Positions 47,215-58,803 of a DNA stretch of 64,000 nt are shown one piece after another. Both the position numbers and the translations under genes were made by a program. Origin of the DNA: Rhizomys pruinosus (Eukaryota; Chordata; Mammalia; Rodentia; Spalacidae); assembly GCA_009823505.1 (NCBI GenBank), contig VZQC01009509.1:222871-286870 (forward strand), read 5' to 3'. How positions within the stretch are numbered: position 1 is the stretch's first letter; each line of letters opens with the position of its first letter. The notes under the pieces were generated by a model that was not told the origin of the DNA, did no database searches, and saw nothing but the letters and a program-made list of their open reading frames with translations.

Positions 47215-47362
47215 AAGGCCAGGTGTACGCCTTTAATCCTAGCACTCGGGAGGCAGAGGCAGGTGGATCTTTATGAGTTCAAGGCCATCCTGGTCGACAG
47301 AGTGAGTTCCAGGGCAGCTGGGGCTACGGGAGACCCTGTCTCAAAAACACCAAAAAAAAAAT
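47215..47362 (+). repeat. B1 SINE, intron 6
   Basis: GGAGGCAGAGGCAGGTGGAT and GAGACCCTGTCTCAAAAAC. Confidence 0.9.
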
Positions 47363-48005
47363 TTTAATATAAAATTAAATTAACATTAAATATGAAATTA
47401 TTAGATTATTAAAATATAAAGCTCTGATGTTCCAAACTTGGTATGTTTTTCATTCTTCATAACAATATATTTAGTATGAAATTTGATAGGATTAAAGACT
47501 ATGGTATTCTCAGTTTTAGACAATCTTCTATGCGTTGTTACTTATTTAATCATTTTTGTGTCTGAATGACCACATTTGCAGTTTCTGAAAATAAGGCGTT
47601 TTTCTCCCAAATAACTCGGTAGGTGTTTATTAAGAAATATATATAATTTAATTTTTATTAATGCATTCTAGAACTTTAATCTTAAGGTTTTAATAATATT
47701 CCTACTTTCATTTATATTTACCTCTCTAAGCTTAAAGGGAATGTGTTCTCTCTAGGTCTACTCTAGTCAGTTGACTGGGTTTAGTTATTGTGAAATGAAC
47801 AGTTGTTGCAGCAATTTAAACAGGAAAGCTAATCCTTTCACTTGGATGTGTGTAGAAAATTATGGATGTTTTAGTAATCTAGACCTTTTGTTATCTATTT
47901 TTGAGTTTAAGACACCATTTTTCAGCATGAACAAAAGTGGTAGAATTTAATTTTCATAAAGTGGAAGTCTTTTCAAATACAGTAAATTTCTCAACTGTCA
48001 ATTTG

Positions 48006-48261
48006 TTTTTTTTTTATTTTTTTTAATTAATTTTATTTAGTTCTGTATGTGTATGAATGTACTGCCTGCATGCAAGTCTGTGCACCCGTGTCGTGCAACG
48101 CCGCGGAGGTCAGAAGAGGGTCTCGGATTCCCCTGGAGCTGGAGTTCTCCTGGAATTGGAGTTTCAGATGGCTCTCGGCCGCCATGTGGGTGCTGGGGAT
48201 CGAACCTGGGTCCTCTGTAAGAGCAGTCGGTGCTCTTAACCACTAGGCCATCTCTCCAGCC
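48006..48261 (-). repeat. B3-like SINE (minus) with 16-bp target-site duplication, intron 6
   Basis: CTCAACTGTCAATTTG is present at 47,990-48,005 and 48,262-48,277. It is a CpG-rich, near-consensus and therefore young copy. Confidence 0.95.
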
Positions 48262-48737
48262 CTCAACTGTCAATTTGTAAGTGATACCAGTTGTCTGGAA
48301 TGGGATTAGCCATCATTTATTTGCCCTTGCCATTAGCTATCTTTGTTGTATGCTTAGTCATTTGTACACTTACCATTTGATTTTAATTCCTGAAATACTC
48401 CTACTTCTGACATAGTTGAGTATCAGATAGATAACAGCTTCAAATATTTGGTAGAGTTTTTGAAGTAGATTAAGATGCAAGAACTTGGGAGGAAATGTCC
48501 AGAACTGGTGTGGGGATATATAAACTTCACAGTGCTCTTCTGAAAGAGGTGGCTGGGAACCCTGGGATCTTTGTTTAAAAGACTGAGCACTCTGGAAGTC
48601 ATAGATCCAGAGATGATGCTATCATGAGGGTGGTTGAGTACACAGCCTGCTGTTTTTCCTTTTCATCATTTATTCATTGACAAGGATCTTCTTTTTCGAT
48701 CACCAGTTTTGATGGGCTCTTTCTTTTTTCTTTATAG

Positions 48738-48844
48738 ACTTCACCTACGAGTACCTCATGATGATAAAAGATATGAGTGTGATGAATGTGGAAAAACATT
48801 TATTCGCCATGACCACCTTACAAAGCACAAAAAAATACACTCAG
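48738..48844 (+). CDS. Zbtb41: Zbtb41 coding exon 7: end of finger 9, finger 10
   Basis: The acceptor TTCTTTATAG ends at 48,737. The exon encodes residues 588-622 and one base of Gly623. It supplies His589 and His594 of finger 9 and the whole of finger 10 (Cys601, Cys604, His617, His621). The donor is TCAG|GTAAAC at 48,845, phase 1. Residue 593 is Pro where I recall His in human ZBTB41 (two adjacent His); finger 9 can still close with His594 at x4 spacing. This is the last coding exon found in the window. Confidence 0.93.
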
Positions 48845-49627
48845 GTAAACTGTATTGTGTATTGCTGCTTCCAGCACTATTTTGAAGAACACTGTCAGGA
48901 AAACATGGCTTCATGTTTGTGTCAACTGCACTTTTCATAGCTTAGCACTTGTTGTTCACCCTTTGGTAATGCTGGTTTTACAGTCCTTCCTGGAAAACAT
49001 CTGGAAAGAGAAATAATCTGCATCTTCAGTTACTCAAATTCCCATTTTCCCTTCAGAGCTCAGCTCACTGGGTGCTCACCCTCACAGGACTGCTGCCTCC
49101 CTTAACCCTGACACACAGGACGGTGCTTTTACAGCCCAGCACTGACTATACTGTATTGATGTGTACTGTTTCATATATTTGTAAGCAAAGGAAAGACTAT
49201 TTGTAAGGCTTTTAAGTATGAATACCTCTGACTTTACTTTCACACACACAGAGTTTTACTTTAGTAGTAGTACATGTTATACACCATATGCTCTGTATCA
49301 TACAATGATACCACGTATCATTTGTATCTTTGAGTGAATGCTTATAGCAGTGTCATCAATTTCTAAAATGAAAGCTAAGATGTCTCCAATCTTTTTCCAG
49401 AACATAAGTGGATTGAGATACAATGCTAGCCTCTTTCCAATGCAAGCATTATAAATCTGGCATTCTCAGATGGCTGCCACATCCACCAAGAGATATTTTA
49501 GGTCTACACATAACGTGAGCATACATGTGACATAGGTGCCATTATCTTATTTGGGGAAACAATTTATACTACTGAATTTTAGTTTCTTACTATCACAAAA
49601 ATTGCTTTGAACATTATGTTTAACACT
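48845..49627. other. Intron 7 start, no further exon
   Basis: AT-rich, no zinc-finger coding. An open frame continues past the donor to about 48,885 only. Confidence 0.5.
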
Positions 49628-49840
49628 ACAGATTCTGGGTCTTGCTAGATGGCCGCTCTTGTAGAAGAAGACCTGGGTTTGGTTCCTAGCACACACAGAG
49701 TGGTTAACAACCTTCTGTAACTCCAGTTCTAGGGGACCTGACATCCTCTTCTGACCCCTGAAGGTATTGCATGTCACAGGTCCAGTTACATACATGCAGG
49801 CGATACACTCATAAACATAAAATTAAAAAAAAAAAAACAG
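49628..49840 (+). repeat. B3-like SINE
   Basis: GTAACTCCAGTTCTAGGGGA and a poly(A) tail. Confidence 0.85.
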
Positions 49841-51014
49841 GTTCTTAGGACATTTTCTTAGAAATCCAGATTTGTGTATGTGGATTGGGCATAGATACAG
49901 CATTTGCACAAGTGCTTCTGGGTAATTATGAATGTTTTTCAAGGAGGAAAGGGGCCTAGAACGTCCACAGATTTCCAAGGAGATGATCCAAAAATCCAGG
50001 AAGCTTCAGTTAAAGGACAGAAGACATTCTCAGAGACATGAACTTTATGTACATATGTAAATGTATGGATTCAGGACAACAGGCTTGGACTGTCATGTGA
50101 ACAGTCCCTGGTACATGCTTGTGATGAAAAATTGACATTTTGGAGAGGGTACTCATTTACCTTCCTGTAATTTTCCACATATCAATAACCCCACAGAATA
50201 CATTTGGAAGAGGGATGAGGTTTTCCAAATGAAATGTTCTCATAATAGCACCAGTGTGATTTCTTAAAGGAGCCCTTTAGCACCTATTAATTTTAGTTTT
50301 GTCAATAGCAAGATGAGAATGAACGCTTCAGTACTGTCTGCCTGTGGTATTCTGAGCACTGGTTATTAACTCACAAATAGCTTGGGAAATATAAAGTTCT
50401 AGAAAGTAATATATTTTTCTTAATGTTTTGAATTTGATTCTTGCTTAAAAGGTTTAACATTAACTCTAGTATTCACGTAGAATAAAATATTTATAGTATC
50501 AATTTCTTATAAATATATCTGTTTTATGAATTCTTAGTTCTTTTTCACTAGCATATGCAGAATATTCATGAAATCCTTGGTTCTCTCTCCAATGTTACCG
50601 AAATATACAGAAGACATGAACATGTTATTAAGAATAGGTTCTGCTACTAAGTAGGTCTTATGCATTATATTGCATCATTTATTTCTTAAGAACTTGGAGC
50701 TTATTAACCACATGTTAACTTCTTTGTCTCACAAACACAAAAACATAATTCTATTTTCCCTTGGATAATGAAAGACCATTGATTAATATATCAAAAATTT
50801 GTCATTTCATTAGAATAAAACAAAAATGTCAGAATCACTAAAATCTATACTCTTTTATAAAATGACATATAACACATCATCAAAGGAGAAAATGAAAACA
50901 AGCCACTTAGTTTTTAACTTGACACAAAGAGTCACCTGGGAAGAAGGAACGTCTGGCGAGGAATTTTCTCCATTAGACTGTGTTGTGGCCATGTCTGTGG
51001 GGTATTTTCTGAAT
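49841..51014. other. No recognised feature
   Basis: AT-rich sequence, no open frame with recognisable domains. Confidence 0.45.
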
Positions 51015-51235
51015 GGTAATTGATGGAAGAGGGCTCAGCCCTGGACAGGTGAGCCTGGGCTGTGTTAGTGAGGTGGCTGAGCAGGGTTCCCACATGGCCT
51101 CTGCTCTAGGTCCACATCCAGGTTCCTGCCTGACTTCCCTTGAACATGGTCTGCAACTTGTAAACTGACATAAGGACTTTCCTCTCCAATTTGCTTTTGG
51201 TGAGTGTCTTCTCATAGCAATAGGAAGTAAATAAG
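51015..51235 (+). repeat. Rodent interspersed repeat (same family as 15,812-16,076)
   Basis: TTCCTGCCTGACTTCCC TTG and TTTGCTTTTGGTGAGTGTC. Confidence 0.6.
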
Positions 51236-51559
51236 CCAGGCAAGCAAATGTAAAACTGAATCTAAATGGTTAAACTCACCAGTAAAGGAAAGAGACTTAA
51301 AAATATTTATAAGCAGAAGGTTTAAAAAATATTATGGAGCAGCAATAGTTTGGGCAATAGTTTCTTTCCATCCGGGAAGAAAATATTAATCTTAGACAAA
51401 GTGTGCTATAAAAATATGAAACAAGAATTAAGAACCTTTTATATTTACAAAGAATTTGAAATAAAGCTATGACTTAGACTGCTGACAATTGGGTGGACTA
51501 GAGCTTGAGGAAAGCGAACGCAATCCTGGTATAGGGCATCTAATGACCAGCAGAAAACA

Positions 51560-51720
51560 CATTTAAAAGATTTATTGTGCCCACAGAGCCCAGGGACCTT
51601 GGGCCCTTTGGAGCTGGGGTTACAGGCAGTTGTGTTTCCTGACATGGGTGTTGGGAACCCAACTTGGGTCTTTGGCAAGAGTACTACCTGCTCTTAGCTA
51701 CTAAGTGACAATCTACCCCT
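51560..51720 (-). repeat. Diverged B3-like SINE (minus)
   Basis: GGAGCTGGGGTTACAGGCAG and GTGTTGGGAACCCAACTTGG. Confidence 0.65.
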
Positions 51721-51741
51721 GAGAAAGCAACATTTTTCTTT

Positions 51742-52029
51742 TCTTTTTTTATCTTATTTATTTTTATTATTTATGCATATGAATGTACTGTCTGCATGCA
51801 GGTCTGTGCTTATTTTTTATGAATGTACTGTCTGCATGTAGGTTTGTGCACCCGTGTCGTGCAATGCCACGGAGGTCAGAAGAGGGTGTCGGATTCCCCT
51901 GGAACTGGAGTTCTCCTGGAATTGGAGTTACAGACGGTTCTCAGCCTCCGTGTGGGTGCTGGGAATCGAACCTGGGTCCTCTGCAAGAGCATTCGGCGCT
52001 CTTAACCACTAGGCCGTCTTTCCAGCCCC
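51742..52029 (-). repeat. B3-like SINE (minus) with duplicated tail
   Basis: ATGAATGTACTGTCTGCATG occurs twice (51,779 and 51,820); the rest is near consensus. Confidence 0.92.
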
Positions 52030-52350
52030 AAAACAACATTTTTCAAATGTGGTGGAAGGGACAAAAGTGTGGGGCCAGGCATTTGTCTTGGCTTGGTCAC
52101 TTGAAGCATAAATTTCCTTGAGAATTCCTGATTAGTATTCCTATTTTTTGTGGACCCTGAATTCAGACTACTGTGCAACTTAACAGAAACCACAGCTAAA
52201 CATTGAGAGTGGCTCTAAAGCACCCACCAAATAAACAAAAAAACCTCTGGTGGTTTGTGAAATCATTTAAGCCCAGGTATCAATTCTCAAGAAAAAAATT
52301 CTAAGAATACTCGATCTCAATAAAAATTAGTGAACAAATATAAGGAAAAC

Positions 52351-52550
52351 GGGAGCTGTAGAGATAGCTCAGCAGTTAAGAACACTGACCTGCTCTTGCA
52401 GAGCACCCACATGGTGGCTAATAACCATCCTTCCTTAACTCCAGTTCCAGGGTTCTGCCGCCCTCTTCTGGCCTCTATGGGCATTGCATGACATGAATAC
52501 ACTTGTATTCTATAGTGGAAAAACACTCAATACACATAAAATAAAAAAAA
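52351..52550 (+). repeat. B3-like SINE
   Basis: AGATAGCTCAGCAGTTAAGA and ACTCCAGTTCCAGGGTTCTG. Confidence 0.85.
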
Positions 52551-52670
52551 TAAGGTGTCTAAGAATTGTGAATATGAGTTATAAACAACAAATGTAATAA
52601 AATTACAATGAACACATGTTATTTAGGTAAAACATAACAAAGTAAAAATGGATCTTAAAATAGGAGAGAT

Positions 52671-52890
52671 CAGAGCTGGAGAGATTGGCTTAATGATTAA
52701 GAGCACTGGGTGCTTTGTAGAGGATGTGGGCTCTGTTCCCATCAACAAAATGGCCACCAACCGTCTGTAACTTCAGTTCCAGGAGGATCTAATGCCCTCT
52801 TCTGGCCTCTGCAGGCATTGCATGCACATGGTGCACTTACATAATGCAGGCAGAACATTCAAACATAAAATAAAAATAAATTAAAAAAAA
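52671..52890 (+). repeat. B3-like SINE
   Basis: GAGCTGGAGAGATTGGCTTA and CTTCAGTTCCAGGAGGATC. Confidence 0.87.
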
Positions 52891-52894
52891 GATG

Positions 52895-53460
52895 TCAGAA
52901 ACTTTTCAAAAGGATAAAGGTAGAATTGTCCAGAAACAGATAAATACTGGTATGAGAAGTTCACAGCAAACTAAGCAATGGACTGGACACAGATAACAGA
53001 ATTACTGAGTGGGCGGATCTGAATAAAGTTCTAAATGCAGCTACCACAGATGGGAAGGTGAAAGGGAGTGGCCGAGAGTCGTGGAGGATAAAAGATCAGC
53101 ACCGTCTACACACTTAAAGGAGAAGACAATAAAGATAAGGGAAGGGCACTTTGGGAAGATAAAATGGCTGAGAATTTCCTGAAAATACCAGAATTGGATC
53201 TAGAAAGCTCAATGTATCTCTAACTAGATAAAAGATATACTGAACATGGTATTTTCTAAGAAAGCTTCAACTTATTAAGGACAAAGAAGTGTAGAAACTT
53301 TTAACTAGAAATAAAAACACTAATAGATCCACCTAGGAGACAGGCCCAGAATACTGATAATGTCTTGGCATTTAGAAAAAAATAGGTGATTGTGAGCATA
53401 CACAAATTACGGAGCAGAAGGGATAAAGAAATGTCTATGATTTATTAATTGGTAGCACAT
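52895..53460 (+). mobile_element. Probable old L1/HAL1 ORF1-like fragment
   Basis: A-rich sequence with GGCTGAGAATTTCCTGAAAA resembles the ORF1 region of old L1s; strongly diverged. Confidence 0.4.
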
Positions 53461-53544
53461 ACAAATTTAATATTTGTATATATAAATTAAATAAAATGAA
53501 TGAAACAATGCATATTGGTTCATGAACAATAGGAATACAATCTA

Positions 53545-53885
53545 TTTTTTGGTTTGTTTTATATTTTTATTGAATTTTTGCACACTTCATATAATGTATC
53601 TTAATCATATTTAGACCCTCCTCTCCTATCTCCCTTCCCCTGTAGCCTCCCTGCCAGATTTCATGTATTCTGTCATATAAGCTAAGGCCTACCGAGCCAT
53701 GTTTGTACCCAAATATCCCGTGGTGTGAGTTCATTCACTGGAGCCTGGTCAGCCTATCAAGCATCAGTCCCCTAAAGAAGACCAACTGTCCCTCGCCCAG
53801 AGTGCTGTGCTGGATTTTTGCCTGGTTTGAGTTTGCCTGGGTCTTGAGCAGTGTTGACCATTGCTGTGAGTTCATATGAGTAAAA
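53545..53885 (-). mobile_element. L1 3' UTR fragment (minus)
   Basis: TTATTGAATTTTTGCACAC, C-rich CTATCTCCCTTCCCCTG and GCCTGGTCAGCCTATCAAG match the other 3' UTR pieces. Confidence 0.65.
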
Positions 53886-54005
53886 CAGTGTATTCTTTAG
53901 TAGACTGTTTTAATGTAATGATTATAATCCAGAATTCAAAGAAAATAAGAGAAGAAATGGAATCTCTCATTCAGTGTTGATGGTAATATAAGTTGATATA
54001 AAGTT

Positions 54006-54154
54006 AAAAGTAGAGGTGGATGAGATCACTCAGAAGATAAAAGTACTTACCTCTAAGCTCAGTGACCTGAATCTAGTCTCTGGAACCCAAGAGGAAGGGA
54101 AAGAATTGACTTCCAAAACCTTTCTGACCTTCCAGTGTGCATTGTGGCACAAGT

Positions 54155-54190
<36 letters not shown>

Positions 54191-54235
54191 AACACAGACA
54201 CTCATGCACACACATTAATAATAATAAATACATAA
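54006..54235 (+). repeat. tRNA-type SINE ending in a CA array
   Basis: GATGAGATCACTCAGAAGAT head; 54,155-54,188 is about 17 CA units. Confidence 0.65.
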
Positions 54236-54253
54236 AATTAAAAATAGAATATC

Positions 54254-54452
54254 AGGGCTGGAGAGACTGACTGCTTTTGCGGAGGACCCTTGTTTGATTT
54301 TCAACACTCACATGGTGGCTAACAGCTATCTGTAAGTCCAGTTCTAGGGTACCTGATGCCCCCTTCTGACCTCTGTGGACACTGCATTTGTGTGGTACAC
54401 TTACATATATTCAGGAAATACACTCATACACATAAAATAATATTTAAAATAC
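54254..54452 (+). repeat. B3-like SINE
   Basis: AGGGCTGGAGAGACTGACTG, with a deletion in the head, and ATACACATAAAATAATA tail. Confidence 0.85.
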
Positions 54453-54777
54453 CTTACAAGTAGGATTATCATATATAATACGAGTAATGTTTGTCCCTGT
54501 CACTTGGTACCCTGTCCTCTAAAATCTTGGACTTTTCAAAGCTGTGTGTGTTCGTAACCTAATGGGTCAACTAACTGGTATCCAGGACGGGGGTGAATGA
54601 CCAAAAAGCCTAAGGCAGAACTGAATGAGAGGTGGTCCACCTTGTGTTCACTGCTGATTGCTTGTTTGTTGGTAAGGAAAAGAGAAAAATAATTTGTTTT
54701 ATTTGTATCATATGATCCAACAATACTACTCTGTTGAGAACCCAAAGAAGAGAAAGTGCGGCTTAAGAGATATTTGG

Positions 54778-54865
54778 GGTTGGAAAGTTGAGGAGTGACT
54801 CCATGGTAGAATGTTTGCCTAGGGGTCTTGGGGGGGAAAGGGAAGGAGAAGGACGGAAGGGAGGT

Positions 54866-54896
<31 letters not shown>

Positions 54897-54904
54897 AGAG
54901 AAGA
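54778..54904 (+). repeat. ID-like SINE with GA microsatellite tail
   Basis: CATGGTAGAATGTTTGCCTA is ID-like; about 14 GA units at 54,867-54,894. Confidence 0.55.
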
Positions 54905-55400
54905 AAGATCGTGCAACAGTGTTAATGGCAGCATTATGCATAACAGCCAAAATGTGGGGACAAATCAAGCGTCCGCTGGTGGGCAACGGGGTAAATAAAA
55001 ATAAAGTGCTATGTGTACGGACACTCAGATTAACATTAATCCTTACAGAGGAAGGCAGTCCTGTTTCCTGCTTCAGCACGGATAAACAGTGATGGCATTA
55101 TGCTGAGTCAAATAGCTCAGTCACTCGAACAGTAAATCCTATGTGGATTTACCCATGTGAGGTGCCTAAAACACTGCACAGGGACAGAGTGGAATGATGG
55201 TCGTTTGGAGTGAGGGAAAGGGGGACTGTTAAATCTTGGTTGCTCAAGAGAAGAGTTTGGAGGGTTGGCCACGCTGTGAGCAAACCTGACATTACTGCAG
55301 TATGCAATTAAAAATGGTTTAAAAAGTAAATTTTTGCTATATGTAGTCATTAGCAAAATTTTCTAAAAATTAAAAGATCAAATCTTTTGAATGCCATAAT
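54905..55400 (+). mobile_element. Old L1 3' end (plus)
   Basis: CATAACAGCCAAAATGTGGG and an ORF2 end-like order are visible. It is more diverged than the rodent-specific L1s nearby. Confidence 0.6.
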
Positions 55401-55639
55401 ATGGTCTAACTCGAGAAATGATCTAATCCCACCCAAGTAGGCAACCCTAAACACAGGTACATACCAGCATCAATGGAATCAGTAGATTATTTGTATGCAT
55501 ATTATATCTGTATATATGCAAATGTGTGCATATGTAACAGTAATAAAGATGAGAAATTGAGAGGGAGTCAGGTCGGGGGACCTGAGGGGTAGAAATAATA
55601 CAAATACCATTGTCCTGTATGAAATGCTCAAATATAAAA

Positions 55640-56790
55640 CGAAGTTTATTCTTTAAGATTTCATTATACTGCAGTCAGAGTGACTAAGATCATTGTAAAC
55701 TGGTGCACCCACTGTGGAAAGCATTGGGGAGAACTCTTAAAAAGCTAAAGATAAAACTACCATTTGATCCTTGAATATACCCAGAGGACTCATCCTGCTG
55801 CAGAGATATTTGCACAGCGACGTTTGTTGCTGCTCCTTTCACAATAGCTAAGAAATAGAAACAACATAAATGCCCCTCAAGTGATGAATGATTAATGAAA
55901 ATGTGGTACATTTACACAATGGAGTTCTACTCTGCGGTAAAAAAAGATGAAATAAATAATAAAAATTTCAGGTAAATGGATGGAACTAGAAACTGTTCTG
56001 CTAAGTGAAGTAACATGGGCTTGGAAAAACAAGCAGCAGGTGTTCTCTCTCATTTGTGCGTCTTAGCTCCAAATACTTATAACCACGTATACCTTTCAGC
56101 ACTCAACAATCAAGCTTCTTTTTGCAACAGATAGAGATTATTACAGAGGCCCACAACTGGTCAGATACAGAGAATAAGTGTCTGTCTGATGACCAGCCCT
56201 AAGTGGCACATCTACAATGGAACCTCCCAACCTAAGGCTCAGGGAACATAGTGGAACAGGGGGCAGAGAGAATATTAATGCATCTCTCAACTCTCACCAG
56301 GGAAGCTTCCTCGTGCAACAGATGGCAATGAACCCAGAAAGCCACAACTGACCAAAATGTAGAGAATTAGAAACTGCAGAGTGTTTATCCCTAGCTAGGA
56401 CTCAGAGTTTTCCCAGTGGCTGGGAACCTGCTCATATGAACTTACAGCATGCATAAGACCCATTCAAACCCAAACCAGACAAAAAAACACAGCATAAAAG
56501 TGGGGAAATGCGTAAGAAGCCCCAACCTTAGCTGATCACTACTGGGTGAAGGAGAGTTGCTCTTTTTTAAGGGAGTGATGCTACATAGTTTGGCCAGTCT
56601 CCATAGATAAACTCACGTCAAGGAACATCTGGGGACATAAACTTGACTCAAGAGGCCTTAACATATATGACAGAATGCATGAAATCTAGAGGGGGGTATG
56701 GATAGGTGATGATGGGGAGGGGTCTAAATATGATCAAGATGTAGTATATGAAATGCATAAAAATACAATACAACTTTAACATAATATAAA
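55640..56790 (+). mobile_element. L1 3' end (plus): ORF2 C-terminus and 3' UTR
   Basis: It encodes the ORF2 end (AAACAACATAAATGCCCCTC, AAAATGTGGTACATTTACAC) and then a 3' UTR similar to 16,640-17,700. The CxxC/His-like pattern near 55,710 belongs to ORF2. Confidence 0.82.
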
Positions 56791-57857
56791 ATAAAGTTTA
56801 AAAAGTACATGTGGATAACAGCTCAGAATTGTGATTATTCCTGATTTACAAATACAGTTTAATACTAGAAATTTGCAAGTAACATACATCAGTACACATG
56901 ATAATAAAAACAATCCTTTTAGAACTTGATACCATTTCCAGAAAATAAAATTCTCTCAAAACCAATAGTGGGCTAGAAGGCAAATCTCCCTAATAGACTG
57001 CATCTATCTCTTGCTTAGTATGCCTATGATAGTAATAGATAAGAACCTAACACGAGTAGTTTAATATTGAAGGGTGTTTTATTATAACTGGTTGTACATT
57101 AACTGATCCTAGCATGAAATCACATTTAAATATGACTTGAGATTTGAGCATTTTAATAAGGATGAAACAAAATAACTCTTGGAAAGAGGTTATCTCCAAA
57201 CATTAATGAGTTTTTCTCCAACATTAAAAGTTGGTTGTGTCACTGAACATTGGTTTATTTTATCCCTCTAAGAAGCTAGGCACATTCGTATGTTGGGGGC
57301 CTGAGTCACGGGAAGGGTAAGTTCACACACCCAGGAGGTGACGGAGCCCCCCAAAGGGCTCCTGTTCTCTATTCTCCTGTTCATGCTGCTCCCTGTTGTT
57401 CCAAGCTTCAAAATTCCCCTCCAATTTACAAAACTAGAAACTTAATCTTTAAAGCTAAAAAGGTCATCAAAATGGCATTTCAGATATAAAAAATGGTCAC
57501 AGCGTGTTATATGATAAAGCAGAAGGCAAAGCTCCACAAACATTCAACTTCAATCTGCATGTGGACTTGCGAGCAGGGAAGGAGACAGACAGGCGGAAGG
57601 GAAACAGGAAGGGGGAGAGATGCACAGCGCAAGCCTGAGCCTGGTTGGGATTACTTCTCTTCATCTTTTCACATTTTCCAGATTTTCTACAGTAAACTTT
57701 ACTTTGCTTTGTAAAAATATAATAGACATTATATATAAATGGAAATGTAAACACTTCTAAGTCTCTAAGATAAAGAGAAAAGAAATCAGGGCGGGGTGAG
57801 GATCTGAGAAATTTCATGCATCAAAGTGAGCAATGGTTTTATTTATTTTGTTTGCAG
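56791..57857. other. No gene recognised
   Basis: AT-rich. A short MIR-like piece (GTAAGTTCACACACCCAGGA) lies near 57,319-57,345. A possible cryptic exon starts at 57,858. Confidence 0.45.
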
Positions 57858-57932
57858 AGTTTGTGCTTTATTTTGGAGGAAAAAGGCAGACTAAATTCCA
57901 CCACAGTGCTGGAAATTCAAGGGTTCAGCTAG
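57858..57932 (+). other. Candidate cryptic exon in intron 7 (75 nt)
   Basis: The acceptor TTTATTTTGTTTGCAG and donor CTAG|GTAAGG bound 75 nt. Entered in phase 1 after exon 7 it is open for 25 codons and leaves in phase 1. It resembles no ZBTB41 exon I know. This is a prediction only. Confidence 0.25.
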
Positions 57933-58061
57933 GTAAGGCCTCTGGTTTTGAGTGTATCTTTATTTCATCATTACAAACTTCTCTTTCTCTTCTGGCATTG
58001 CTGGGGGCACATATTCAAATTCTCTAACTCCACTTTAATACCAGAAAGCTCTGAAGGTCGT

Positions 58062-58080
58062 AGCACCACCTGGTGGTAAA
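58062..58080 (-). promoter_or_regulatory. Candidate CTCF site (minus)
   Basis: The minus strand reads ACCACCAGGTGGTGCTA, near the CTCF core. Motif only. Confidence 0.4.
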
Positions 58081-58219
58081 CCAGGTTAACTACATACTTG
58101 TTCATTCTCTTGGTTTACTGGTTCATTGGATAGAAATAGCTATTTGAATGTTTACTATGGTGTCGGCATTTCACTAACACATTTTATTTTATTGACTTCT
58201 TATTTACAGTTAATGGGTA

Positions 58220-58620
58220 GATTATATTCGGCCTCCAATGGTCCCCAATTCCTGGTGTTCACACTAAGTCATGCTGGATCTAGTAACTTGCTTCTAACCA
58301 ATAAAGTCAGACAAAAGCACGCCACACTTGTGATTGTGCCACACAGACCATGACCTCCATCTTCCGTTTCCAGAAGACCCTCTGATGACTTTTCTCACAC
58401 TGGCTTTTGGTGAAGAACATTCACCATAGTGGGCAAACTGGGCCCTCAGTCCAACCATTCTCAAGGAATTTAAACCTGCTGGCACCCCCACCCCCCCAGA
58501 GTGCCAGCTCAGTGAAGCCTTCAGAGGAGCCCCCAGCCATGGCCAAGTCCCTCATCACTGCCAGGTGAGAGACTCTGAGACAGAGAACCCAGCTAAGCTT
58601 AATTCAGCAGAAACTATGAA
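58220..58620 (+). repeat. MLT1-like LTR remnant
   Basis: GGCCTCCAATGGTCCCCAAT and CTTTTCTCACACTGGCTTTTGG follow the order of MLT-type LTRs; strongly diverged. Confidence 0.4.
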
Positions 58621-58639
58621 ATAGAAAATAAATGGATGC

Positions 58640-58803
58640 ATTTTTATTATTTATTTATTTTTGGTATTTTTGAGACAGGGTCTCCCTTTAGTCCCACCTG
58701 GCCTGGAGCTCACTCTGTAGATCAGGCTGGCCTTGAATTCACAGAGATCCACCTGCCTCTGCCTCCCCAGTGCTGGGATTAAAGGTGTGCACCACCATGC
58801 CCA
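58640..58803 (-). repeat. B1 SINE (minus)
   Basis: TTTTGAGACAGGGTCTCCCT through GGGATTAAAGGTGTGCACC. Confidence 0.92.

Noticed and set aside
55700..55760. Cys/His pattern near 55,710 as a further Zbtb41 finger exon
   Set aside because: The surrounding order is the C-terminal end of L1 ORF2, and no splice sites bound it.
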